Below, piece after piece: positions 1 to 8,151 of a stretch of 48,741 bases of DNA. The notes under the pieces are model-generated. The model searched no databases, was not told the DNA's origin, and saw nothing but the letters and a program-made list of their open reading frames with translations. Position 1 is the stretch's first letter; each line of letters begins with the position of its first letter. The position numbers were made by a program, and so were the translations under genes. Source of the stretch: 1162T-S-0a-05 sp050299435 (lineage in GTDB: Bacteria > Pseudomonadota > Gammaproteobacteria > Pseudomonadales > Cellvibrionaceae); NCBI GenBank assembly GCA_050299435.1, contig JBNKVX010000020.1, positions 1 to 48,741 on the forward strand. Reading direction: 5' to 3'.

Positions 1-807
1 TGGCTCAACAAAGAGCAAGACTATCTCTCTGCCGAAAATGGGCTTGGTTATATTCTTGGCATAGTTGGTGCCAGTTTGATGCTCCTGCTTCTGTCTTACA
101 GTTTGCGCAAGCGTCTCAGAGCACTTAGAGGGCTTTTCAGTGTAAAGTTTTGGTTTAGGTTACACATGATTCTGGGTGTACTGGGCCCTCTATGCATTCT
201 CTACCATGCAAACTTTCGCTTAGGCTCATTAAACAGCACAGTGGCATTGATATGTATGCTGCTTGTTGCCGGGAGTGGTTTAGCCGGGAGATATCTGTAT
301 ACAAAAATTCATTATGGTCTTTATGGAGAGAAAATTCGCTTACAACAGGTTGCGGCCGGTATTGGTGAGATGAAAACTACCATGCTGGAACTCGCAATTA
401 CTACCAAACAAAAATCCATGGTTGAAAAGCTTTTTTCTGGAGCGAATGTTTTACTGGAACAGCTTAGTCAACCATCAACAAAGCTAAGCACAAAATATAA
501 AAGAGAAAAATTTAGTCAATTTTCCAATACTTTCCGCAAACTTCTTCAGCATATTGAACAAAGTTATGATGAAAAAAATAAAAATCACATTGAATCCAGA
601 AAAATTGAAACCAGAAAAAAGGCTTTTAATACATTAAAAGATAGAATTCATGTACAAAGCCAATTTTTAATGAGTGCGTTAAAAAAGCTACCCGGCCTTG
701 AACTGTCTGAAAGGCTATTTTCATTGTGGCACGTAGTGCATATACCGATATTTTTACTAATGATTTTAACCGCTGTGACACATGTGGTAGTTGTACACAT
801 GTACTAG
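1..807 (+). CDS. Cytochrome b561/ferric-reductase-like membrane protein, 5' end outside the window
   Basis: The frame is open from base 1, so the gene starts upstream of the window; the TTG/ATG near 76 is only an internal codon. The visible part has a membrane segment at about 46-105, then two more (about 150-220 and 235-310) with histidines placed like haem-b ligands (FRLHM, LYHAN) and an SGLAGRYLY motif. A hydrophilic, lysine-rich stretch of about 130 residues follows, and a last helix carries WHVVH and a further histidine. This His-rich multi-helix layout is typical of haem-b quinol-cytochrome c reductase subunits; the family assignment is by pattern only. Its TAG is directly followed by the ATG of the 21-haem cytochrome (0 bp gap), so the two are co-transcribed. 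Inferred role: moving electrons from quinol to the periplasmic cytochromes. An iron or flavin reductase module might lie upstream. Confidence 0.7.
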   Translation, partial: WLNKEQDYLSAENGLGYILGIVGASLMLLLLSYSLRKRLRALRGLFSVKFWFRLHMILGVLGPLCILYHANFRLGSLNSTVALICMLLVAGSGLAGRYLYTKIHYGLYGEKIRLQQVAAGIGEMKTTMLELAITTKQKSMVEKLFSGANVLLEQLSQPSTKLSTKYKREKFSQFSNTFRKLLQHIEQSYDEKNKNHIESRKIETRKKAFNTLKDRIHVQSQFLMSALKKLPGLELSERLFSLWHVVHIPIFLLMILTAVTHVVVVHMY

Positions 808-2376
808 ATGATGATGAAATCCGGGTTTAGCCAGTTATCACTTGTTGCCATACTTTGCCTTGCTAGCCTGGCTGCTTTTACTCAGGATTTATCGATTAAA
901 GAAAAAATACTGATGCCGGGCCCTCTCGCTGCCGCACACGCAGATTTCGAAGGTGATTGCGAAAGTTGTCACAGCAACTTCAAAAAACATGCGATGACTC
1001 GCCTCTGCTTATCTTGCCATAAGGATGTCGCTGATGATTTACAAAATAACAGCGGTTTTCACGGTATATCTACTCAGGCAAAAAACTTCAATTGTGAAAC
1101 CTGCCACAAAGACCATGAAGGCAGAGAAGCTGATATTGTTGGCCTATTGCAGGATAGTTTTAATCATTCGAATACAGATTTCGTTCTACACGGCGCACAC
1201 AAAAATTTGAGCTGCAATAGCTGTCATTCACAGGGAAAAAAATATCGAGACGCTGAAAGCTTTTGCGCCGGCTGCCACCAGGAAAATGACGTTCACAAAG
1301 CAGCGCTCGGAACAAAATGTGAAAACTGTCATCAAGCTAACAATTGGAAAAACTTGTTAGCGTTTAATCACGTTTCGACGGGTTTTCCACTGGATGGAAA
1401 ACACCAAAACCTTGCATGTGGAAATTGTCATTTCAATCAAAAATTTACGTTTGAAAGTACCGACTGTGTAAGTTGTCATCTGACTACAGATGTTCACCGC
1501 GGGATGAAAGGAAAGGAATGCGAAAACTGCCATAGCACAAAAGACTGGTCACAAATGGATTTCGATCATAATCGCACAGATTTTCCCCTGCTCGGAAAAC
1601 ACAATGATCTACCCTGCCATGCCTGCCACCAAGATACAAAAGCGCGCTCAGATACTCCCAAAGATTGCTATTCCTGTCACTTAAACGATGATATTCACTT
1701 TGGGCGTAACGGAAAGCAATGCGCAAACTGTCACAGCTCGGTTGCCTGGAAAGACATTCTATTCAAACACAATTCCGATACTGATTTTCCTCTGACTGGC
1801 AAACATGAAGCAGTCAAATGCAACCAATGCCACGCCGGTGCAGTGCATGACCCTCTTGCGCGCGACTGCGCAAGTTGCCACGCGACTGACGACGTGCATC
1901 ATGATCCTGAGATGAAAATTTGCGGTACCTGCCATAACACTTCCGGCTGGAATCAGGTTTCGAGGTTTGACCATGATTTCAGTCAATTTCCTCTCACCGG
2001 CATGCACCAGATAGTGCCCTGTGAAAACTGCCACATTGGCAACCAATTCGCAGGCATTCAAAGTCAGTGTATTGCTTGCCACAAAAGTGAAGATATTCAC
2101 CAAGGATCACTTGGGCAAAACTGCAACCAATGTCATACACCAAATGCCTGGAATGTATGGCAATTCGATCATGAAAAGCACGCAAACTATCAACTTGAGG
2201 GGAAACATGCCGAACTCGCTTGCTCTTCCTGTCATTCACCTGGAAGCAAAGCAGAAAATACAAGCAACCAATGTGGAAGCTGTCATAGCAATCAGGATAT
2301 ACACGAAGGCGGCTTTGGTAATCAGTGCGGTCGATGCCACAACACCTCCAACTTCTTTGAACTCATTCTCAAGTAG
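808..2376 (+). CDS. Exported 21-haem c-type cytochrome
   Basis: The 522-residue protein has an N-terminal signal peptide (hydrophobic LSLVAILCLASLAAF) and 21 CXXCH haem-attachment motifs. They fall into three N-terminal haems followed by six copies of a tri-haem unit of about 65-70 residues. Each unit begins with a line like FPLxGKHxxxxCxxCH, then a CxxCHxxxDxH line, then GxxCxxCHxxxxW. The extra histidines of the repeats are probable distal ligands. No membrane anchor follows the signal peptide, so a soluble periplasmic (or surface) protein is expected. Three consecutive ATG codons (808, 811, 814) are possible starts; all give the same mature protein. Expression is coupled to the membrane protein before it and the second cytochrome 9 bp after it. 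Function as an electron wire is inferred from haem count and context; a catalytic role cannot be excluded. Confidence 0.9.
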   Translation: MMMKSGFSQLSLVAILCLASLAAFTQDLSIKEKILMPGPLAAAHADFEGDCESCHSNFKKHAMTRLCLSCHKDVADDLQNNSGFHGISTQAKNFNCETCHKDHEGREADIVGLLQDSFNHSNTDFVLHGAHKNLSCNSCHSQGKKYRDAESFCAGCHQENDVHKAALGTKCENCHQANNWKNLLAFNHVSTGFPLDGKHQNLACGNCHFNQKFTFESTDCVSCHLTTDVHRGMKGKECENCHSTKDWSQMDFDHNRTDFPLLGKHNDLPCHACHQDTKARSDTPKDCYSCHLNDDIHFGRNGKQCANCHSSVAWKDILFKHNSDTDFPLTGKHEAVKCNQCHAGAVHDPLARDCASCHATDDVHHDPEMKICGTCHNTSGWNQVSRFDHDFSQFPLTGMHQIVPCENCHIGNQFAGIQSQCIACHKSEDIHQGSLGQNCNQCHTPNAWNVWQFDHEKHANYQLEGKHAELACSSCHSPGSKAENTSNQCGSCHSNQDIHEGGFGNQCGRCHNTSNFFELILK

Positions 2377-2385
2377 GTACGCAAA

Positions 2386-3573
2386 ATGAAACATTTTTGG
2401 AATGTTCTACTTAATCTAATATCGCGATTTCTACTTTTGACTGTTTTATTTTTGCCCGCAGTACACGCTCAGGACACAAAAGAAAACACGTTTAACCACA
2501 GCACTACAGGTTTTGACTTAAGTGGTACACACGCTTTTATTACTTGTGAAAGTTGTCATCAAGGGGGGCGCTTTGCGGGAACACCTACACAATGCAATGT
2601 TTGCCACAACCTAAATGGGCTGGTTAACGCAACACCTAAACCCGCTTCTCATATAACGACAAGTGAAGCTTGCGACACCTGTCACCGTGAAACAATTTGG
2701 GATGATATTGCTCGGGTCGATCACACTCAGGTAATAGGTTCTTGTAATAATTGCCATAATAATTTTACGGCCGCTGGTATGCCACCCGGTCATCCTGTTA
2801 CCAGTGCTGAATGCAATGCTTGTCATTCAGATTTTGGCTGGTTGCCCGCAAGGTTTGATCACAACAATATTACGAGTGGTTGCATTTCCTGTCACGATAA
2901 CCTAACTGCAACAGGGAAAAACCCTGATCATGTTCTTTCATCAGACTTTTGCGAAAACTGCCATTCCACTATTGCGTGGCTACCTGCCTCAGTGAATCAC
3001 GATGATGTGATTGGAAGTTGCTCAACCTGTCACAATAATATTATTGCCACTGGAAAAGATCCTAATCATTTGCCAACAGTTGCAGAATGCAATCTTTGCC
3101 ATTCCACCGTCGCGTGGACGCCTGCCACTTTTGACCATTCAACAGTCAATGACGGTTGTATGAATTGTCACAATGGCACAACTGCAACGGGAAAGGATCC
3201 AGGACATTTTGTTACAAACCAGGAATGCAATTACTGCCATACCATCACTTCCTGGACGCCGGACATATTTACCCATAGCAGCCCGAATTACCCAGGGGAC
3301 CATCGACGCAATCTGAATTGCAGGGATTGTCATCGCAACAACGCTGAAGCGGTAACATGGAATTTCCCCAGCTATATGCCAAACTGTGCCGGTTGTCATG
3401 CCAATGATTTTGAAAATGGCCCACATAAAAAAGTAGACTCACCAAGGATTTTTTATACTGTGGGTGAGCTACAAGATTGCTCTGGCGCATGTCACGAATA
3501 TACCGATTCAACGTTTACGACTATTCGGAGAATGCGTAGTGGCGAACACCGCGTCAGGGATAGCGAGTTTTAG
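2386..3573 (+). CDS. Exported multihaem cytochrome c with 13 CXXCH and one CX3CH motif
   Basis: The 395-residue protein has a signal peptide ending near AVHAQ. It opens with a piece resembling the tri-haem repeat of its neighbour (FNHSTTGFDLSGTH, then CESCH and CNVCH) and then switches to a di-haem repeat of about 45 residues. The repeat alternates a CxxCHxxxxATGKxPxH line with a CxxCHSTxAWxPAxFDH line, about four times over. The C-terminus carries CRDCH, CAGCH and a final CSGACH, which has three residues between the cysteines instead of two. Aromatic W-P spacers separate the haems. It sits between the 21-haem cytochrome and the beta-barrel gene (3 bp gap), so it is placed to hand electrons between periplasm and outer membrane. 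That direction is inference. Confidence 0.88.
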   Translation: MKHFWNVLLNLISRFLLLTVLFLPAVHAQDTKENTFNHSTTGFDLSGTHAFITCESCHQGGRFAGTPTQCNVCHNLNGLVNATPKPASHITTSEACDTCHRETIWDDIARVDHTQVIGSCNNCHNNFTAAGMPPGHPVTSAECNACHSDFGWLPARFDHNNITSGCISCHDNLTATGKNPDHVLSSDFCENCHSTIAWLPASVNHDDVIGSCSTCHNNIIATGKDPNHLPTVAECNLCHSTVAWTPATFDHSTVNDGCMNCHNGTTATGKDPGHFVTNQECNYCHTITSWTPDIFTHSSPNYPGDHRRNLNCRDCHRNNAEAVTWNFPSYMPNCAGCHANDFENGPHKKVDSPRIFYTVGELQDCSGACHEYTDSTFTTIRRMRSGEHRVRDSEF

Positions 3574-3576
3574 TCA

Positions 3577-5667
3577 ATGGCATATCGTAGCCTCTATACG
3601 CTGGCCTATATAAAACAGCTTTTAAGAATATTCCCATTTCTTATTTTTTCCACTCTTCTTACAGCTGCTGAAAGTCCGGAACAAAGCAGTTTGAATAACT
3701 GGTATGGAAACTATCAAAACAATTCATATGTCATTCAAATTCCAGCAAGCAAAAACAATATCGAAAAACTGCATCAACGAATGCGCTTATTTAACCAGCT
3801 CATTATTTATATTCCGAGATTTCGAAGGAAAGGTGATTCGGAACTTATCTTGAAAGTCGGCTTTTTCAGCTCACAAGATCAAGCGCAAGATTTTATCGAT
3901 GCAAGTAATTTTATCTTCTCAAATCTCACTGTATTGAAGATTGACTCGGAAGAACACAAAAACGTCCTGGATTTGCTACAACAAAAAAACACCACCCACC
4001 CTGCATACTTTATCTTTCCTGTTCGAAAACAGGACGAGGCAACCAGTGCGGACTTTTCAACAGACATGCTCAACACCGCCAAGAATCTATATCTCGACAA
4101 GCGCTATAAGCTGGCACTGGGTTACTACCAGCTATTAAGCATACTTGCTGACAAGCAAACAGCCATTTGGGCAAAAGAACTCTCCGGGCTGTGCTACGAA
4201 AAACTCAATGACATGGAAAATGCCAAGTCCACCTACCAAAATCTAATCGAAATTTACCCAGACGCACCGAGCATTTCCCGCGTCGAACAGCGCTTGCGAG
4301 CAATTCTTACGGCAAACGACGACGGAAAACAGGCTTTGCGTGGTTTAGCATCCAACGATAGTAAAAAATACACATTTTTTCGTGGCGACTTTAGTCAATA
4401 TCACCATAGTTTGGATCGCAGCATCAACGGCGGTAATTCACTTGATGTGCTTTCAGCAATTTCTACAAATTTTGACTTAAGAGCGGCAATTAAAACCGGA
4501 TCACACAACATTAAAGGTCGCATAAATGGTTTTCACATAAAAGATCAATTAGACAACGAAAATTCCGAGTTTAGACTTAATCGGAGCTATTTGGACTACT
4601 ACCACGATCAGTATGGCTTTAGAACAGTTTTAGGCAGACAAAAAAATTACGACAGCGGCGTATTTACTTCTTTTGATGGTATAAGCCTTAGCTACCCTTT
4701 AAAAAACAACCTTAAACTTTCAACCAGTATTGGCAATCCAGTTTATTTTGCCGATGCTTATGATGGCCTGGATTATTTCTTTTATAGCCTTTTTACCGAA
4801 TGGAACATAAACCCGCAATGGCAACTCAACACTTACCTTATTAATCAAACTCTCAACCAGGTAACCGATCGTAAAGCTATTGGCCTTCGCGCCAGCTATT
4901 ACAACCCAAAAATCACATCGTCGCTAAACCTGGACTACGATCAAGCCTACAGCGAAATCAACAACATATTATTGAATACAAGTTACCTGATTAAAGAAAA
5001 TTTAAATTTTAACTTACTGTATGGGAAACAACGTTCACCGTTTTTAAGTGCAGCCAATATTTTAATTGGACAGGCGGATCTTGATCTCAATATTTACCTA
5101 CAATCCCAGATTAACCGAGACACCTTGCTTGAGGATGCTTTAGCGAGAACCTCACTCAACACTTACTTTTCACTGGCAATCAACTTCAAGCTGAATGATA
5201 AACGGCGATTCATTGTGGATTACTATCAATCAAACTTAAGTGAGATTCCCACACAAGAGGTTTTAACGGGCATCCCCTCCAGTCAAACAGATATTTCAGC
5301 GTTTTCACAGAATGCCCTTGGAATACAATTTTTAATCGATGATGCCTTTTCCAATTACGACAGTATTTCTGTTGGCTTACGCTCTTCAGAAAGCCCTAAC
5401 AGCACCGCATTACTTCTATTCGTCAACGACCGCATTCGTTTTAATCAGCGATTTTTTGTCAATCCAAAAATTAGCTATTCAGTTATCTCATATGACGCTC
5501 AACGAGACGATCAAAATCAACTACGTTATTCCCTGTCCCTTGGATACCGGCCATTTAAGAACAGTGAACTCAATCTGGAATGGGGAAATGAATCAATTTC
5601 CGTTCTGGGTGAACGTCAGGACTTCAAATCAAATTATCTATATTTCGGGTATCGAGTACATTTTTAG
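3577..5667 (+). CDS. SPOR/TPR protein with C-terminal outer-membrane beta-barrel
   Basis: The 696-residue protein has an N-terminal export signal (hydrophobic stretch about 13-30). Residues about 49-120 look like a SPOR-type fold (YVIQI ... VGFFSSQDQAQDF). Residues about 165-245 resemble TPR helices (AKNLYLDKRYKLALGYYQ and a second unit). From about 265 to the end, alternating polar/aromatic strands rich in Tyr, Asn and Asp suggest a beta-barrel, and the last residue is Phe in the pattern YFGYRVHF, a typical outer-membrane insertion signal. It starts 3 bp after the second cytochrome. Porins that sheath multihaem cytochromes (MtrB/PioB and the Geobacter porin-cytochrome complexes) are the functional analogy, but I see no direct sequence match to them. 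TPR-plus-barrel proteins also occur in polysaccharide export, which is the main alternative. Confidence 0.75.
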   Translation: MAYRSLYTLAYIKQLLRIFPFLIFSTLLTAAESPEQSSLNNWYGNYQNNSYVIQIPASKNNIEKLHQRMRLFNQLIIYIPRFRRKGDSELILKVGFFSSQDQAQDFIDASNFIFSNLTVLKIDSEEHKNVLDLLQQKNTTHPAYFIFPVRKQDEATSADFSTDMLNTAKNLYLDKRYKLALGYYQLLSILADKQTAIWAKELSGLCYEKLNDMENAKSTYQNLIEIYPDAPSISRVEQRLRAILTANDDGKQALRGLASNDSKKYTFFRGDFSQYHHSLDRSINGGNSLDVLSAISTNFDLRAAIKTGSHNIKGRINGFHIKDQLDNENSEFRLNRSYLDYYHDQYGFRTVLGRQKNYDSGVFTSFDGISLSYPLKNNLKLSTSIGNPVYFADAYDGLDYFFYSLFTEWNINPQWQLNTYLINQTLNQVTDRKAIGLRASYYNPKITSSLNLDYDQAYSEINNILLNTSYLIKENLNFNLLYGKQRSPFLSAANILIGQADLDLNIYLQSQINRDTLLEDALARTSLNTYFSLAINFKLNDKRRFIVDYYQSNLSEIPTQEVLTGIPSSQTDISAFSQNALGIQFLIDDAFSNYDSISVGLRSSESPNSTALLLFVNDRIRFNQRFFVNPKISYSVISYDAQRDDQNQLRYSLSLGYRPFKNSELNLEWGNESISVLGERQDFKSNYLYFGYRVHF

Positions 5668-5747
5668 CTCGCGCCTCGGAACATATCATATTAAAATTTT
5701 CATTCACTTAAGGGCTGCCAGGGGCCCAAACTATTGGAAATTAATAC

Positions 5748-6905
5748 ATGACCGAACCCTACGAATACAAAGAACGCCAGGTCGAATTAGAAAAAGACAG
5801 GGAATTTCGCCTCGGCGAAGGCAAAATCAGTGGCTACAGCTCCGTCGCCCTCGGTGCAATGAGTTTGTTGGCCGTTTTGGCCTACCTCTACCCTTCCTAC
5901 CTCACCACAGTCGAACTGCGACAAGCCTACGATGCAAGTAGCCTGCAAGTTGTTCTGAAATACGGCATGTACTTTTCATTATTTTTTGGCTGCGTCACGT
6001 TTATCCTGAGGAAATACCGTCGCATGGGAGTGATCGGCATTGTTCTAACCGGCATCGCTTTTTTACTCGGTGGTTACAAAGTACCTGTGGGCGCAGTGGA
6101 AGCGCAGCGAATGTCATTGGGCGTAGACTGGTTGATTCTCTCCTTTCTCGGCTCGGCTTTTATTTTTATGAGCCTGGAAAAACTTTTTCCCAAATACAAA
6201 AACCAGGTCATTCTTCGGCACGAATGGGGCCTGGATCTGTTTTACTTTTGTTTTAATCACTTGGCAATTTCAGCCATTATTATTTACGCCAACTACCAGG
6301 TCAGCCATTTTGATTGGGCAGCGAGCGCGAGCCTGCAGGCAACTATTCAATCCATGCCCATTGTTTTACAGTTCGTACTCATCGTGCTCTGTGCAGATTT
6401 TGTATTGTACTGGGAGCACCGCCTCTATCATGAAGTGAAATACCTGTGGCCGATACACGCGGTACATCACTCTGTTGAGAATATGGATTGGCTGGCGGGA
6501 TCACGCGGGCATTTTTTGCAGGTGTTTTCTGAACGCGCATTAGTGATGATACCCCTGTACCTGCTCGGCACCGACACCACCGCGCTGAATATTTATGTGG
6601 TGTTTGCAGCATTGCAGGCCGTACTCATTCACTGCAACCTGAGCATACCTTTCGGCCCACTGAAATATATTCTCGTCACACCGCAATTTCATCACTGGCA
6701 CCACAGCTCCGAAAAACCCGCCATCGATACCAATTACTCTGCACACACCATTTTGTTTGATTGCTTATTTAAAACCATGCACTTACCAGGTAAACATTGG
6801 CCCGCCGAATACGGCACCACAAAAAAATTGCCCTCCACCTATTTGGGGCAAACACTTTATCCGCTTACCGCGCATGTAAAGAAAGCTGATAAGCCTGAAA
6901 ATTAA
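5748..6905 (+). CDS. Sterol desaturase / fatty acid hydroxylase family membrane protein
   Basis: The 385-residue polytopic protein carries the three histidine clusters of the di-iron hydroxylase/desaturase family: HRLYH (H224, H228), HAVHH (H237, H240, H241) and HHWHH (H315, H318, H319). Several hydrophobic helices surround them (about 32-52, 70-87, 93-110, 127-143, 168-182, 203-222, 264-295). The N-terminal 125 residues, with three extra helices, make it longer than the minimal catalytic unit. Members insert oxygen into lipid carbons, and the substrate here cannot be read from sequence. It stands 80 bp after the barrel gene, so it may be a separate transcript. The start at 5748 is the first ATG of the conserved frame. 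Confidence 0.85.
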   Translation: MTEPYEYKERQVELEKDREFRLGEGKISGYSSVALGAMSLLAVLAYLYPSYLTTVELRQAYDASSLQVVLKYGMYFSLFFGCVTFILRKYRRMGVIGIVLTGIAFLLGGYKVPVGAVEAQRMSLGVDWLILSFLGSAFIFMSLEKLFPKYKNQVILRHEWGLDLFYFCFNHLAISAIIIYANYQVSHFDWAASASLQATIQSMPIVLQFVLIVLCADFVLYWEHRLYHEVKYLWPIHAVHHSVENMDWLAGSRGHFLQVFSERALVMIPLYLLGTDTTALNIYVVFAALQAVLIHCNLSIPFGPLKYILVTPQFHHWHHSSEKPAIDTNYSAHTILFDCLFKTMHLPGKHWPAEYGTTKKLPSTYLGQTLYPLTAHVKKADKPEN

Positions 6906-6917
6906 AAACAATAAAAT

Positions 6918-6952
6918 GAAATTGCTAAATTTCTGAAAGATTTAGCAATTTC
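6918..6952 (+). terminator. Perfect 13-bp hairpin after the hydroxylase gene
   Basis: GAAATTGCTAAAT (6918-6930) and its exact reverse complement (6940-6952) enclose a 9-nt loop. It begins 12 bp after the hydroxylase stop codon and 30 bp before the next start. The T-run after the stem is poor, so termination is plausible but an operator or mRNA-stability role is possible. Confidence 0.45.
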
Positions 6953-6982
6953 TATCATCAAACTACAGGGAACGTTAGAAAA

Positions 6983-7801
6983 ATGAAAATATTTCTATTT
7001 ATATGCATTTCAGTACTCAGTGCATTAATCCTATTTCAATATAAAACCAGCTCAAACGAAAGGATTCAAATAGAGCACTATGCAGATCAGCAAATGACTT
7101 CACTTGATAAAAATCACGAAATTACTCGCACAAGGCATGAAAAAGAAGCCGATGAAAACCTGGTTGAAGTCACGCCTGATCAAGCAAGCTCAGGAAACTT
7201 TTCTTCCGCCAACCAAGCGGTTAGAAACTGGTACGCCAATCGTGGTGACGACCCTGTTTTCGACTCCAATAACAACATGTATGCTTCTTATTCGAATGAC
7301 GCAATAGATCAACTAGCCAATAATGGTGATATTTATGCGATTCGAGAACTCGCTAAAAGAATAGGGAAAGGCGAAATTCGAGATGCAGGGCTCGATCGCC
7401 TACGTGAGATATTTTGGAAAGCGGCGGTTTATGGTTCTACCTGGGGCATTAAACGCTATGCAAAGTTAGAAATGGTTGGCTTCTCAAGCCTCGAGAATAG
7501 CAATCTTCCAGAGAACAAAGATAAAATTATTCACGCCCTGGCTCTTCTCAATGTAGCTGGCATGCGTGGAGACAAATTAGCCTTACTCAAAGATGCGAAC
7601 ACAATAATTCAAATGAACAAGGTGGAATTGAACGAGGAAGATATTAATAAAATACTAACTTTGTCCCAGCAGTATTATAAAAAATTAGAATACGAGAGAA
7701 CATCTTTGGGGCTGGACAAGTTTGATAATAGTATTCCTGAGGAAGTCGAAGCGTATTTTGCTATGTATTCGGAAAGCTTGGATTTAAGTTACCCTTTCTG
7801 A
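6983..7801 (+). CDS. Exported or membrane-anchored helical protein of unknown function
   Basis: The 272-residue protein has an N-terminal hydrophobic segment (residues 3-20), either a signal peptide or a single anchor. A charged linker follows, then an alpha-helical region with short Sel1/TPR-like helix pairs (DQLANNGDIYAIRELAKR, FWKAAVYGSTWGIKRYAK, ALALLNVAGMRGDKLALL). No catalytic motif is visible. It follows a hairpin, so it is probably its own transcript. The gene is AT-rich like its surroundings. Unrecognised; a protein-interaction role is only a guess from the helical repeats. Confidence 0.7.
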   Translation: MKIFLFICISVLSALILFQYKTSSNERIQIEHYADQQMTSLDKNHEITRTRHEKEADENLVEVTPDQASSGNFSSANQAVRNWYANRGDDPVFDSNNNMYASYSNDAIDQLANNGDIYAIRELAKRIGKGEIRDAGLDRLREIFWKAAVYGSTWGIKRYAKLEMVGFSSLENSNLPENKDKIIHALALLNVAGMRGDKLALLKDANTIIQMNKVELNEEDINKILTLSQQYYKKLEYERTSLGLDKFDNSIPEEVEAYFAMYSESLDLSYPF

Positions 7802-8151
7802 ACCAGGGATTTTGGATCTTCAAAATCAAACCAGTAATTTGATAAAAGAAATTAATTAGATAGCCTTAAAAGAAAGTCAGAATGAATATTAGTATTAAAT
7901 GGGTACTCGCTCTGACTTCCTTTTATAGCAAATGTGCAGCACCGCAGCTAACAACAATTTTTCTTTTGTATATTTGGAATACGTTGGGTGTATTTCGCCA
8001 AACTCAGAAGGACCAGTGATGTTAGGGACTCCATCTTGCATCTCAGTTTCAAAATATTCTTCAAACAAAAAGGGATGCATTTATTTTCGTCTGGCCCAGA
8101 CCAAGAGAAACGAAGCCAGAATCTTCTTCCAAGTTCCGCTAGGTACTAAAA
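7802..8151. other. Convergent intergenic region without a convincing gene
   Basis: The stretch lies between two convergent genes. Short open frames on both strands (plus 7932-8186, minus 7895-8080) have no recognisable motif or ribosome-binding site. A weak inverted repeat (AAGTCAGA at 7874, TCTGACTT at 7911) with a 29-nt loop, followed by CCTTTT, could terminate the plus-strand gene. Confidence 0.4.

Noticed and set aside
5712..5724. TGCCAGGGGCC resembling the tRNA-Leu 3' end, as a further island border
   Set aside because: Only about 10 of 11 bases match and the flanking TGG is missing; chance is likely.
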